A stretch of 64,000 nt of DNA from CAWBOY01 sp963790585 (GCA_963790585.1 CAWBOY010000004.1:1176239-1240238); one strand, 5' to 3'. Positions 28,418 to 38,500 are shown, numbered from the stretch's first letter. Notes: generated by a model from the sequence alone, not told the origin. Numbers and translations: made by a program.

Positions 28418-28421
28418 GCTC
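28418..28421. repeat. Target-site duplication GCTC, left
   Basis: GCTC directly precedes the IS3-family left end (TGTATTG) and is repeated at 30238-30241 directly after the right end (CAATACA). A 4-bp duplication is within the 3-5 bp range known for IS3-family elements. Confidence 0.7.
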
Positions 28422-28490
28422 TGTATTGCCTCAGTCGAATCTGGAAAATCGCTTCGTTTGGGTTAGCATTACCTGAACGGAGGTTTCCAC

Positions 28491-28805
28491 ATGAACAAGC
28501 CGCGTCGTCACTTTGCCGATGAGGACAAGGTCGCCATCCTCAAACGGCACCTTATCGACAAGGTCCCTGTTTCTGACCTGTGCGATGAACTCGACCTCTA
28601 CCCCAACCAGTTCTACGATTGGCTCAAAAAGTTCTTCGAGAACGGCCACCTGGCCTTTGCCAACGGTCGCAAGGGTAGGCCGCCTCAAGACACGCAACAG
28701 GACAAGATCCAAAAGCTCGAAGCCAAACTTCAAAAGAAAAACGAAGTCATGGCCGAGCTCATGGAAGCCCACACCGAGCTAAAAAAAAGTCTTGGGGAAC
28801 TCTAA
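28491..28805 (+). CDS. IS3-family OrfA (HTH protein)
   Basis: The 104-residue protein has an N-terminal helix-turn-helix (FADEDKVAILKRHL, VSDLCDELDLYPNQFYDWL) and a C-terminal leucine-zipper-like coiled coil (IQKLEAKLQKKNEVMAEL), the standard IS3 OrfA layout. A8G at 28781-28789 near its end allows a -1 slip into orfB. AGGAGG-like GGAGGTTTCC precedes the ATG. Confidence 0.9.
   Translation: MNKPRRHFADEDKVAILKRHLIDKVPVSDLCDELDLYPNQFYDWLKKFFENGHLAFANGRKGRPPQDTQQDKIQKLEAKLQKKNEVMAELMEAHTELKKSLGEL
28781..28789 (+). promoter_or_regulatory. Programmed -1 frameshift slippery site (A AAA AAA G)
   Basis: In the orfA frame the site reads CTA AAA AAA AGT. Slipping back one base gives AAA AAA AAG TCT TGG and an open frame through TGCWVPHD into orfB with no stop, so an OrfAB fusion can be made. 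Copy B has the equivalent TTA AAA AAA GAG at 43814-43825, also open in the -1 frame. The conservation of both the site and the open linker supports function. Confidence 0.8.
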
Positions 28806-28897
28806 CCGGCTGCTGGGTCCCCCACGACACGCGCGACCAGCTTGTCGATTTCGTCCGCACTTGGGCCGACAAAACCGACATCTCCGTCGCGCGTTTC

Positions 28898-30142
28898 ATG
28901 CCCTGGGTCGGCATCGGCCGCAGCAAGTACGAGGACTGGCGGCAACGCTTCGGCAAAGTCAACGAACACAACGCCTGGGTGCCACGCGATCACTGGCTCA
29001 CCACCGACGAAGCCGATCGCATCTGTGCCTTCGCCCGCCAGCACCCCGACGATGGTTACCGCCGTATGACCTTCATGATGCTCGATGCCGACGTCGTCGC
29101 CTGTAGCCCGGCCAGTGTCTATCGCGTCCTCAAAAAGAACGGACTCCTGGCCGGACAGACGCCCAACGTCACCAAGAAAGGCACAGGCTATGTGCAGCCC
29201 CTGCAACCGCACCAGGAGTGGCATGTCGATGTCAGTTACCTCAACATCGCCGGTACCTTCTACTTCTTGTGCTCCATCCTCGATGGCTATAGTCGCTTTA
29301 TCGTCCACTGGGAAATCCGCGACAAAATGGAGGAAATCGACGTGGAAACCATCCTGCAACGCGCCCGCGAACAGTTCCCCGGCGTCACCCCACGCATCAT
29401 CTCCGACAACGGGCCTCAGTTCATCGCCAAGGATTTCAAGGAGTTCATCCGCGTCGCCGGCATGACGCATGTGCGTACGTCGCCTTATTACCCCCAAAGC
29501 AACGGCAAAATCGAACGCTGGCACAAGACCATCAAGGGCGAATGTATCCGTGTTCAGGTGCCGCTGTCCCTCGACGAGGCACGGCACAAGGTCACCGACT
29601 ACGTCGCCTATTACAACAACACACGCCTCAACAGCGCCGTCGGCTACGTCACACCCAAGGACAAGCTCCTGGGCAATGACGCACGCATCTTTGCCGAACG
29701 TGACCGCAAGCTCGCCGAAGCACGTGAACGCCGCAAACAGATGCGTCAGACAAGGCACGAGCAGTCGCAGTCAGGCCCAGAGTCGTCCCGTCCCGCCATC
29801 GACTTCGCAGCTGTTCGCGCCGCCATCACCATCGCTCAGGTTCTCACCTTGCTGGGCTTCAACGCACGCTCCGACCACGCCGGCCAGCAACGCGGCCCCT
29901 GTCCCTTGCACGGCTCGACCCGTGGCACTGCTTGCTGCTTCTCCGTCAACACCACGGCCCACACCTTCCACTGCTTCAAATGTGGACGCTCCGGCAATGC
30001 CCTCGACCTCTGGGCCGCTGCCCGACGCCTGTCGACCTACGACGCCGCCCTCGACCTGTGCCAACGCCTCAACATCCCGCTGCCACTCCTGGTGCCGCCC
30101 CCACCCCGGAACAGAGAAGAGGAACCCGTAGCCAACCGTTAA
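28898..30142 (+). CDS. IS3-family OrfB transposase fused to a C-terminal CHC2 (DnaG-type) zinc finger
   Basis: The DDE integrase core is clear: WHVDVSYLNIAG (first Asp), ISDNGPQFIAKDF (second Asp) and SNGKIERWHKTIKGE (Glu), preceded by an HTH_21-like segment. After a basic linker (about residue 280) the protein continues in the same frame into DFAAVRAAITIAQVLTLLGF, RGPCPLHGS, FSVNTTAHTFHCFKCG, SGNALDLWAA, which is the CHC2 zinc-binding domain of bacterial primases (C-x2-H, C-x2-C). The total is 414 residues from ATG 28898; as an OrfAB fusion the reading starts at 28781. A CHC2 tail is not part of ordinary IS3 transposases. Both copies keep it intact. Confidence 0.88.
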   Translation: MPWVGIGRSKYEDWRQRFGKVNEHNAWVPRDHWLTTDEADRICAFARQHPDDGYRRMTFMMLDADVVACSPASVYRVLKKNGLLAGQTPNVTKKGTGYVQPLQPHQEWHVDVSYLNIAGTFYFLCSILDGYSRFIVHWEIRDKMEEIDVETILQRAREQFPGVTPRIISDNGPQFIAKDFKEFIRVAGMTHVRTSPYYPQSNGKIERWHKTIKGECIRVQVPLSLDEARHKVTDYVAYYNNTRLNSAVGYVTPKDKLLGNDARIFAERDRKLAEARERRKQMRQTRHEQSQSGPESSRPAIDFAAVRAAITIAQVLTLLGFNARSDHAGQQRGPCPLHGSTRGTACCFSVNTTAHTFHCFKCGRSGNALDLWAAARRLSTYDAALDLCQRLNIPLPLLVPPPPRNREEEPVANR

Positions 30143-30241
30143 AGCACCTGTACAATCCCTTGAGCGTTTCAAGGGACGGTCATCCTAACCCACTAACTCG
30201 AACACGGCGATTTTCCAATTCAGGCTGAACCAATACAGCTC

Positions 30242-30824
30242 CAAACGCATGAACGCAAGCGCGTATAGAGAGGTTCGGAAAGTGTGATATGCAGGCGCCC
30301 GATCGACACTCGAACGTCGAAGCCACCTCTTGGGTAATATCACTGTAGCATCCTGCCAAAAATGGTTTTGCCGAAATATCACATGCGATTATCTCTGGAG
30401 ATTTGTTCGTGGAGCGTCCAGCGCGGGGAGTTTCTCTCAAACAGTATCAGACGGTCGCAACCGCTCTCAAACCCTTGCAAAACAAGGGTTTGTGCGTTTC
30501 TAAGCGCTACTCTTTCTCGACGACGATCGTATCAACCCGTATCGATGGGTAGCACCGAAAATCAAAGAGTTGTGCAACCCGGCGGCAACCCGAACGATGA
30601 GTGCCACGCATCAAAGCGCCCACAATAGCCGCTATTTTGCTATGGCTGAACACCGGTCTTTCGCGGATTAGGCTCCCGACTGAATTCATTTCCCCGGTGA
30701 GAGCCTTACCCGTGGTATCGACCATCGCTTATATAATTGGTCGCTGATGGTTCGGTTGCATAGTTTTCCGGCAACCCGAACTCTTTGAAAGCAGAATCCC
30801 ACCCATCGGAACTCTTTCCGCTGA
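30242..30824. other. 583-bp region without a recognisable gene
   Basis: Short frames on both strands have no ribosome sites or family motifs. The region lies between the IS3-family copy A and the 3' end of the fic gene, and may be remnant DNA from earlier insertions. I see no terminator with a clear T-run. Confidence 0.4.
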
Positions 30825-32048
30825 TCATTTCGATTCCGTCGTTTCGGCGTCACCGGCATCCTCATTCGGCACTTCTTCGGTGCGAGCGAACACCGCCAAG
30901 TAAGGATCGTAAGCGAACCGGCGGTTGCGATCGAAGCCGGTCATTTCGCGCAGTAAGCCAAGGTCAACGAACTGGTTGACGACTTTGCTTGCCGTTGCAT
31001 AGGACGAACCAAGCCAGTTTTCGACCAATCGAACCGTTGCGATCGGTTGCTGATAGAGATGATCGATCAAGTGAAGGCCATACGTGCTGTTAATCTTGTC
31101 GTTGTCCCGGATGAGTCGTAAATGCTGTTCACGCATGACGAGAATTCGTCGCGCGGTGTCGGTCGCTTCCTGACTGACTTCAGCCACGCCGCGCAGCAAG
31201 AACTTCAACCAGCCTTCCCAATCACCGTTTTGGCGGATCGCTGTCAGCCGATCGTAGTATTCCAGGCGGTTCTGTTTTAAGAAATAACTGAGATATAAGA
31301 GAGGACGTTGTAGTACGCCGCGTGAGCAGAGCAGAAACGTGATGAGTAATCGTCCTACGCGGCCATTGCCATCAAGGAACGGATGGATTGTCTCGAACTG
31401 AGCATGAGCCAACCCGCATTGCAGCAACACGGGCAACGTCGTGTCATGGAAGAACTTTTCGAGGTTGGCGAGAGCATCGCTCATCACCGCGACGGGGGGC
31501 GGCACAAAGGAAGCTGTTGCCAAGTTGCAACCAGCTGGACCAATCCAGTTCTGACTCTTGCGAAATTCACCCGGAGTCTTTTCACCGCCTCGCGTCCCCT
31601 CAAGCAACACCCCGTGAATTTCTCGAATCAACCGAAGCGATAGGGGCAACGTCGGGAGTCTTTTGAGACCGTAATTCATCGCTGCCACATAGTTGACGAC
31701 CTCGCCAACATCGCGCGGTAGTTCATCGCCCTGGGGATCGATCTCGAATTGAAGAACGTCTTCCAGGGTACTTTGCGTTCCCTCAATCTGCGAACTGAGA
31801 ACCGCCTCTTGCCGGACGTACATGGCAACGAATAAATCGGGATTGGGCAGCGTCGAAGTTACCCCATCTAGCCGCGCCAAGCGTTGATCGGCCTCGGAAA
31901 GCAACCGGATCAGATCTGCATCGTAGATCAGCGAAGGAACCGGCGGCAACGGGGCGGGCAGGAACGCCCGGTAGCCTTCCACTTGTTTCACGAATTGCCC
32001 GGCACGTGACATAAGGCGCCTTTTCGACGAGCCATGTTTCACGGCCAT
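30825..32048 (-). CDS. Fic family AMPylase-like protein, class II (N-terminal inhibitory helix)
   Basis: The 407-residue protein has the full Fic core HPFLDGNGRVGR (catalytic His, Mg/ATP-binding loop) and the N-terminal inhibitory motif SSQIEGTQ ((S/T)xxxE(G/N)), which blocks ATP in the closed state. A DUF4172/Fic_N-like region precedes the core and a winged-helix region follows (about residues 320-380, SYATASKVVNQFVDLGLL). Fic enzymes transfer AMP to hydroxyl side chains. Such stand-alone proteins are common in accessory islands and some are toxins. The ATG at 32048 gives 407 residues; an in-frame ATG at 32012 is an alternative. Confidence 0.92.
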   Translation of the reverse strand: MAVKHGSSKRRLMSRAGQFVKQVEGYRAFLPAPLPPVPSLIYDADLIRLLSEADQRLARLDGVTSTLPNPDLFVAMYVRQEAVLSSQIEGTQSTLEDVLQFEIDPQGDELPRDVGEVVNYVAAMNYGLKRLPTLPLSLRLIREIHGVLLEGTRGGEKTPGEFRKSQNWIGPAGCNLATASFVPPPVAVMSDALANLEKFFHDTTLPVLLQCGLAHAQFETIHPFLDGNGRVGRLLITFLLCSRGVLQRPLLYLSYFLKQNRLEYYDRLTAIRQNGDWEGWLKFLLRGVAEVSQEATDTARRILVMREQHLRLIRDNDKINSTYGLHLIDHLYQQPIATVRLVENWLGSSYATASKVVNQFVDLGLLREMTGFDRNRRFAYDPYLAVFARTEEVPNEDAGDAETTESK

Positions 32049-32348
32049 GCAAAATGACTGACCGCTCTACCTCTGTATTCTACAAAATGTCGCTTTTGTA
32101 GAACATGGCTCGCCAGCGGGCGAATCCATAGAGGAGAACTTCTTTTCGTTCTCATGAAATGCCAAGTAAGATATTTTAGAGTTCTACGGTCGTCTAAGAT
32201 CTCATTGCACGCGCTTTCATGAGCGATTGAATCGCTCTTTTTAAGGCGTCCGAAAACTCGCGCTGAGTTACGCTTCAAGCTATCTAAAAAAGTCGATTTT
32301 CTGCAACATTCTGGCGCTTTTTCGCAAGCCGGCTACCTCACGTATCCC
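32049..32348. other. 300-bp gap between integrase and fic
   Basis: AT-rich relative to its neighbours, with no open frame of note. The fic promoter should lie here on the minus strand. I see no direct repeat that would mark an attachment site. Confidence 0.35.
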
Positions 32349-33824
32349 CTATCCCTGATTGCACTTAACACCTCCCGTCCCATCGCCTACCGCCGTTGCA
32401 GATTTCATCACCGATGGCAACCGCCCGACCGCCTTGCCGAGATCGTGAAGATGAGCGCGGCCATAGACGGCCATCGTCAGGCGCGGATCCGAATGCCGCG
32501 CCAGCTGCATAGCTTCCTTCAACGTCGCGCCGCTCTGGTCCAGCATGGCTATGAACGAATGACGAAGCGAATGGAAATCCGCGTAAAGCGGTCCGTTTGG
32601 GCCATCGATCACATAGGGGACGCTGGCGGCATCGAGATCGATCGTTAACATCTCGGCGGCCTTCTTGGGCCATGTTCCGGGCCAGACAGGTAAGCCGGCG
32701 GGCCGGCTTGCTAGGTAGCCGCGAAGATCTTCGATTGCATCCAATGGGAGCGGTTGAACAGCGCAAGTGCCGTTTTTGGCACGAAGGGCGGCAAGCGTGA
32801 CGATCGGCGGGTCATTGTCGAGATCGAACGAGCCAGGCGTCAGGCTGGCCAGCTCAGAGGCGCGGAACCCGGTGGTACAAGCAATCGTGTAGAGCATCGC
32901 ACGGTCGCGGCCTGTCAGCTCCCGATAGACTTGCTCACTCTGTTGAGCGGCTCGAATGACCGAACACAATTCGTCCGTTGTCAGCGCCCGCCGATCGTGC
33001 CGACGGTCTAGCTTGACGTTTCCGCCCGATAAATGCGCCAGCGGGTTATCGAGCGTCCGTCGATCCTGAACGAGCCATGCGGCGAATTGCTTCACGGCGG
33101 CAAGGTAGAGGTTCATCGTCTTGATGCTTCGCCCTTGCGTGCGCAGCGATCGCAAGGCGTCCAAGGTCGCTCTCGGATAACGACGCGCCTTGCCTTCACC
33201 CGTCGCCTCAAGCCGGTGCCGACGCATCAAGGGAGCAAGGGCGGTTAAATTCAGTCCGGTGAGCGCGGCTAACTCGGCCTTCGTGTAGCTCGGTTTGATC
33301 GACGTGATTTCAGGCAGGGGCCGGCGTTGGCCGCGCAGATCGGCTAGGTACTGTTGCACGCGCGACGCGGAGAGATCCGCCAGGAAGACGAAGCGGCATT
33401 CTTCAAAGATATTCCGAACGCAAGCCACGGTCTGCTTGACGTGCTTCGCGGACGCACCGCCAGCGCGGAGCGATGCTTCCCATTCGTCTACATGCTCGGA
33501 CAGAGGGCGTTTGCGTTGATCCTCGAACGGATCGCTGATACCCGCGCGGCCTAGCTCTGACTTGCGAACCAGCGCTGCAAAGATCTGTTGAGCCGCTATC
33601 TTGTTCGCGGACAAAGGGACAACCCGACCGCCCGGCAACCGCCCGTACCACTTCGTAGACTTCCGCTTAACCTTGACCGCGCCCGGTGTCTCAGGCTTGA
33701 CGCGGATCGAATCGACGAACCTTGCACCCGGCGTGCCTTGATCGCACGGATTGCCTTGCGCGTCGATCCAGGCATTGTAAAGGCGGTAGTCTACCGACGT
33801 TTTCTTAAAGAGGTTGCTTGGCAT
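32349..33824 (-). CDS. Tyrosine recombinase/integrase with an inserted HTH-like segment
   Basis: The C-terminal catalytic domain has the tyrosine-recombinase residues: Arg in TTGFRASELASL, HxxR in HSLRHSFIAML, and a late His/Tyr pair in LARHSDPRLTMAVYGRA. The N-terminal SAM-like DNA-binding domain is unusual: between YLADLRGQ and the TLDALRSL helix there is an extra segment, SYTKAELAALTGLNLTALAPL..RRYPRATL, which looks like a MerR-type DNA-binding helix-turn-helix. I chose the ATG at 33824 (GGGGGA just upstream); ATG 33845 adds seven residues. It may be the integrase of the island that includes fic or the genes to its right. Confidence 0.88.
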   Translation of the reverse strand: MPSNLFKKTSVDYRLYNAWIDAQGNPCDQGTPGARFVDSIRVKPETPGAVKVKRKSTKWYGRLPGGRVVPLSANKIAAQQIFAALVRKSELGRAGISDPFEDQRKRPLSEHVDEWEASLRAGGASAKHVKQTVACVRNIFEECRFVFLADLSASRVQQYLADLRGQRRPLPEITSIKPSYTKAELAALTGLNLTALAPLMRRHRLEATGEGKARRYPRATLDALRSLRTQGRSIKTMNLYLAAVKQFAAWLVQDRRTLDNPLAHLSGGNVKLDRRHDRRALTTDELCSVIRAAQQSEQVYRELTGRDRAMLYTIACTTGFRASELASLTPGSFDLDNDPPIVTLAALRAKNGTCAVQPLPLDAIEDLRGYLASRPAGLPVWPGTWPKKAAEMLTIDLDAASVPYVIDGPNGPLYADFHSLRHSFIAMLDQSGATLKEAMQLARHSDPRLTMAVYGRAHLHDLGKAVGRLPSVMKSATAVGDGTGGVKCNQG

Positions 33825-34064
33825 ATATCCCCCATTGTACCACATCGAACCAGGTGGATGTTCGATAATGCCGGCTTCAAAATTTCCGCCTTCTTCGATT
33901 GGACTTGACTTTTGCTGAATCCCTGTTCTAAGAGAATGCCCTTGACTATGAGGCGTTTGGGCCCATACACTTCCCTTTCAACCAGTGGTGTATAATGATG
34001 TATGCAGGAGACGCACCAACCGAGTTCTGCGGCTGGGCGGTTGTATCAGGTGGAGTGCTGAACT

Positions 34065-34670
34065 GTGCCGCTTAGCTTAGTATCTGCACAGACGCTAGCG
34101 ATCGGCGCATTTAATCCGTACATCATCACTCCAGAATGGCTGGTAAAGAACAAAATATGCGAGGATGAAGAGGTCGAAATTCGATTCATGCCGCTTATCC
34201 CGCTGAATCAGGGGCTCGCCTTCAGTTTTAAGGAAGCGCAGTGGCAGGTTGATTTCCGGCTACTGTCAGTCGCGTCCCGGAAGGAAAATTGCGGGACGTC
34301 AGTTGCTAAAGTGATCGAAACTTTGCCTCACACACCAATCCACGCGATTGGCAACAATTTTCATTACGCATGTATTAAGGACGATTGGGGCAACAGTCCG
34401 CTTCCGAGCATAAATGACGGCCTATTGACCGGCCTCAAAGAAATAGGACAAGTCGAACAGACCCGCTGTACATATATCGTTCGTAAGGATACTGTACGGA
34501 TAGAGGTGACGGTCGCAATAGATGAACCGGACTTAGCGATTCTGTTCAACTTTCATCGTGAAACGAAGAGTGCCATTGAGGCCCAAGACGCAGCTAACCT
34601 ATTTGATAGCGATCAGCAGTGGAGTCAGACACTGCTTCAAGATATATTTGGGCAACAGGTGGTAAAATGA
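34065..34670 (+). CDS. Hypothetical protein, first gene of a three-gene cassette
   Basis: This 201-residue protein starts at GTG 34065 (MPLSLVSAQTLAIGAFNPYI). I do not recognise the family. It looks globular and beta-rich, with no signal peptide, membrane segment or obvious catalytic motif. Its stop overlaps an ATG at 34667 (AATGA), so it is coupled to what follows. The cassette lies between an integrase and a restriction-modification gene, a common position for uncharacterised defence genes. Confidence 0.6.
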   Translation: MPLSLVSAQTLAIGAFNPYIITPEWLVKNKICEDEEVEIRFMPLIPLNQGLAFSFKEAQWQVDFRLLSVASRKENCGTSVAKVIETLPHTPIHAIGNNFHYACIKDDWGNSPLPSINDGLLTGLKEIGQVEQTRCTYIVRKDTVRIEVTVAIDEPDLAILFNFHRETKSAIEAQDAANLFDSDQQWSQTLLQDIFGQQVVK

Positions 34671-34802
34671 GCGTAGGACTGTCTTTAGGCTCCCAAACGA
34701 CTATGCCAGCTAGGCCAATCGGCACTTCCTTCTCGATTGCGGATCATGATGCAAGCCAGAAGGGGTCGATTACGGTCACGTTTATCAGCCTCTGCGCGAG
34801 CA

Positions 34803-35306
34803 ATGGTATCCAGCCCAGTCGCTCAAAGGGCTTCGCACCGCAAACGGATTATTGATCTTCTCTCAAAGGCCCGCGAGCCGAAACGGGCCATTGACGAGTT
34901 GCTACAAGTCTGCACAACCGAAGGCGGCCCGGATGGGCTCGACGCAGCCATCGACGTGCTTGCAAGCACTCGGTCGTTGATTCTTACCTATGCATGGGAA
35001 CGCCTACAGAGAGATGTGAGCATGTGGGGGCCCGCTTCAGAGAGGGCTTACCACCCAAATGACGATTACTGGTATGTACTGCTACGTGCGGTCGGTCGGG
35101 CGGACGTTCCTCAGAAGGAGCGGTTTCGTTTCATTTGTTGTTTTACGTCTGCCGAGTCCAGAGGTATCCGCGAGGGTGTCATTGAGGGGCTTCGGGACTT
35201 AGGCAACCAAACAGCTAAAGAGCGAATTCGGCGATTCACAGTCGAGGATAAAGATAGTTTCATTCAAAGAATCGCCCGCGAGGCGTTGGACGATCTGGAG
35301 AATTAA
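34803..35306 (+). CDS. Hypothetical HEAT-like helical protein, second gene of the cassette
   Basis: From ATG 34803 the product is about 167 residues, rich in paired amphipathic helices (KRIIDLLSKAREPKRAIDELL, GIREGVIEGLRDLGN, RIAREALDDLEN in three places), suggestive of HEAT or ARM repeats. The stop is 5 bp before the next gene. A 62-residue frame starting at ATG 34667, coupled to the first gene, ends at 34855 in a different frame. It may be the true N terminus, separated by a frameshift around 34800-34850, but I cannot prove that. No known family was recognised. Confidence 0.5.
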   Translation: MVSSPVAQRASHRKRIIDLLSKAREPKRAIDELLQVCTTEGGPDGLDAAIDVLASTRSLILTYAWERLQRDVSMWGPASERAYHPNDDYWYVLLRAVGRADVPQKERFRFICCFTSAESRGIREGVIEGLRDLGNQTAKERIRRFTVEDKDSFIQRIAREALDDLEN

Positions 35307-35311
35307 CATCA

Positions 35312-35845
35312 GTGGCACTCCCGACCGTCGCGGGTATTCTTCAAGTATCTGCGCCGCTCTATGTTCGGAAGCTCCGACGTCTAAGTGATTGGGGCGTACC
35401 GGATGACGAGATCGGCGCACGAGTCAATTACGCTGTAGAGAAAATGTTCGGAACTCAAACTGAACCAATTTTCAGCATATACCTCATCAATACCGATGAA
35501 GATTTGCGGCGTGTAACTCTTGGTATTAACGCAGGCCGACCTAGCAAAACGGAAGTCCTTCCCTTGGTAGCGTTTCTGCCCAACGAATTTGCCAACCTTA
35601 GAATAACGTTAACGCAAACACCGGGAAATCTCTACTGCGGTTATGCAAACTCATTGCATTATGATTTTGCGGCTGATAATGCAATACTTGCAAATCTCTG
35701 CGAGACTGCCATGAAAAAAGGCAGGTTAGCTGGCAATTGCGCGAAAGCAATGATGAAAGATGCTTTAGTCGAAGCTACAAAAGAGAACTGCCGCTCATTC
35801 GATCAGAACGCCACCTGTCAGGTTAAAACCTGCATACCTACCTAA
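35312..35845 (+). CDS. Hypothetical protein, third gene of the cassette
   Basis: The 177-residue protein starts at GTG 35312 (MALPTVAGILQVSAPLYVRK). It has no signal peptide or transmembrane helix and no motif I recognise. Two cysteines near the C terminus (NCRSFDQNATCQVKTC) could bind metal. It follows the HEAT-like gene by 5 bp in the same direction and ends 38 bp from the convergent R-M gene. Confidence 0.55.
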   Translation: MALPTVAGILQVSAPLYVRKLRRLSDWGVPDDEIGARVNYAVEKMFGTQTEPIFSIYLINTDEDLRRVTLGINAGRPSKTEVLPLVAFLPNEFANLRITLTQTPGNLYCGYANSLHYDFAADNAILANLCETAMKKGRLAGNCAKAMMKDALVEATKENCRSFDQNATCQVKTCIPT

Positions 35846-35883
35846 CATCTATCAGCGCTGACGCGGATAACCACCATAGCCGC

Positions 35884-38500
35884 TCACGCATACGCTTCCG
35901 GCAACCCCGCTACGATGCGAACCGTTTCCAAGCTCACGCGCACAACTTGCCCAACGAGCCGGACGATATATTCTTCATCCTCTTCGCGGTTCGGATCGGA
36001 GCGGATGCCGCTGCGCTTGTCTTCGCTCACCTGATATTGGTCAATAACCCAATCGAGAGCGCTACGGTTGCCGAGACGATACTGAAACGTCTCCGGCGGG
36101 ATGTCCGCCAGGGTCAGCGATTGATTGACGCGCAGGGTCGTCTTGTCCTTGCTCAAACGCATCTTGTCGATCACCTTGTACGACAATGGCACGCCTTCGG
36201 ATTCGATCCACTTCAGCGGATGCGGTTCGAGCTTCTCATAGTCGAGATGAAGGCCGGCTAACTCCTTCCCCGCCGTGGCGAAGGCTCGGAAGTCCGGCGC
36301 GAACGGGATGCGCGGCAACTCGCGCTTGAGGTTGTCGGCAAATTTCGTGCGATAGCCTGGGTGATGCAACAGGCCATAGACGTAATAGAAGATCTCCCAT
36401 TTGTTGATTTTCTTGTCAGCGTAATGCGTGCGGTACTGTTCCAAGGCCCAGTCAGTGATGTTCTCGCGGCGATTGGTGCCGTCTTCGTCGTAGACGTAGA
36501 AGGGGAAGCATTGTCCTTGTCGCCCTCCGAGGTGCAGGCAGGGAATCAAGTTCGTGACCAATGCAGAAAAATCGATCTGTGCTTCGTTTGTTGAGCAGAT
36601 TGCTAGGTTTTCAAGCTCCGCTCCAATGCTCGGCACAACTAGCGGATATAGATAACGTCTTTCGATAGCCAATGCGTCAAAATAAAGCCATTTCTTGCTA
36701 AACGGACGATAGAGCGATTGACGAAAGCGTGATTTTTCAAAATCAGCATAAGTGCCTCGAACGAGATTGTTCTTTAAGCCTTCACTCCAATTTACTTTTT
36801 CATAATTGATGAACTCGTCAAGATTCGCTTTCATGCCGCTTCGTTTATACCTATCTACCTCTCCGTTATAGTCGTCTACAAAGCGTTGGATTCTGTCCTC
36901 CAATGGTGTACGCTGAAATCCGTAGACGACTTCATCGCGGTTCGTCTTCACTCCTCCTGAAAACAATTTGAACACGGACCCAGAGCTTAATCCCTTCGCC
37001 GATTTTGATTCTTTGCTTCCAATAGGCGAGAACAACGAAAATTCATCAGCGTGCGATAGCAATAGCCAATTGCTTGTATTAGTCGGTGACAATTGCTGCC
37101 ATTCTATAGTATCCACATTTTCATGTTTAGATAGCCATGAGAGCTTCTCTTCCTTCCGCCAAGAGTTCGGGACTCGATGATAAAACAAGCCGCGATGGTT
37201 CTTTCGAGACCTGCGAATCGCAATCGTGATACCGACTCCAACCTGAATGCCGAAAACATTATGTTTTGTTCCACTCAATTTAGGATTCACCCGAACATCG
37301 CCGTGAAGGTCAACATGAAAAAATCGTGTAAAGTCGAGGGCAAGATGTTTCCTCATGCCGTTGAAAGCGATTTTGTCGATAAAGCTGTTGTTTGTAACAA
37401 AGCAAACTATTCCATCGCGGCCTTCTAGTCTGTCAGTTGCCCACCGAAAAAACTTGACATAAGCATCAGAAAGAGCATTTTTGTTAGAAGCTGTTGAGTC
37501 CTTAGCGTAGGTCTCTCGGATGCGTGCTTCTATAACCGGATATTTGCGGTTCTTGTTGTTGTCATTCTCGTCAAGCTGACCAACATTATACGGTGGATTT
37601 CCTACAATTACGGTGATAGGTGTTACCTTCTGCTTCTTGACGTGGGCAGTATTTTCCAGAGTCATGAATGTTAATGTCTGTTGTTCTTGTTCGGCCAGCT
37701 CCAAGGTATCGACAAAACACAACCCATCAAACGATTCATACGTACCCGTCCGTTCCCAATACGCATGTTCGATGTTCAGAGCCGCGATGTAGTACGGCAA
37801 CAGCATCACTTCGTTCGCAAAGAGTTGTTCACGGTAGGCACGCACCAGATCTTTCTTCGGTATGCGGTTCAACAGATTGACGATGAAATTGCCCGTGCCG
37901 GTGCAAGGGTCAAGGATGTTCACTCCAGGCGAGCCGAGCGTTAGGCCGAACTCTTTTTGCAGCACTTCCTCGACACTGGCGCACATGAAATCGACGATCT
38001 CTTGCGGCGTGTAGACGATGCCGTGCGTGTCGGCGACTTTGACGGAGTAGCCCTGAAAGAAACGCTCATAGACGGTGTTGAGGAAGTGTTGCTTTTCGGT
38101 GAAGTCTTCCAACGTCTGGGCGGCGGCCTCGATGGCGCGATAGAAGCGGTCCAGCGATTTGAGAAAATCATCACGGCGAAAGCTAAGGCTCACCAACGCA
38201 TCGATGACTTTTTCGATCTCGTTGGCGATGACGTTGCGGTGCATGAACTCAGGGTTGTCGAATATCTTGCGAATGAGCCGTTCGGTAAGAAGGTGCTGAA
38301 CTAGCATCTCATCGACGGCCGCCCGGCTGATGTTCGGATTGAGCGTTTGCTGACAGACGGTGAGGAAGCTTGCGAACGCGGCCTGAAATTTCTTGTTCCC
38401 CTTGTGGGCTTCATCCAGCTTCTCGACCAGCCCTTTCGCCAGCTCCGGCACGCGCTCTTTGAACTCTTCCACCGCTTGATGAAAGTCTTCGATCTCCGGT
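35884..38500 (-). pseudogene. Type II/ISP-like restriction-modification enzyme: methyltransferase and specificity part (3' of the IS)
   Basis: This is the larger part of an R-M gene cut by the IS21-like element. It has a helical N-terminal region, an N6-adenine methyltransferase with motif I NILDPCTGTGNFIVNLL and motif IV VGNPPYNVG, and a C-terminal target-recognition region of the type-ISP kind. Joined to the piece at 42781-43234, with one copy of the 5-bp CCGGT duplication removed, the reading frame is continuous (TACACTGAACCGGAGATC) and encodes 1021 residues. Without its N-terminal nuclease part this fragment may still make methylase from an internal start (ATG 38472), but restriction should be lost. 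Confidence 0.88.
38496..38500. repeat. Target-site duplication CCGGT of IS21-like copy 2
   Basis: CCGGT at 38496-38500 is repeated at 42781-42785, directly outside the two ends of the element. IS21-family insertions make 4-8 bp duplications. Confidence 0.9.

Larger units (their letters stand above)
28422..30237 (+). mobile_element. IS3-family element with CHC2-fused transposase, copy A
   Basis: The 1816-bp element starts TGTATTGCCTCAG and ends CTGAACCAATACA. Its imperfect terminal inverted repeats share TTGGAAAATCGC-type cores on both sides (TGGAAAATCGC near 28442, GCGATTTTCCA near 30207). It is flanked by GCTC duplications. It holds orfA and orfB in the -1 relation typical of IS3, linked by a run of eight A's. 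It inserted 260 bp after the giant kinase. A second, clearly diverged copy is at 43450-45262. Confidence 0.85.
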
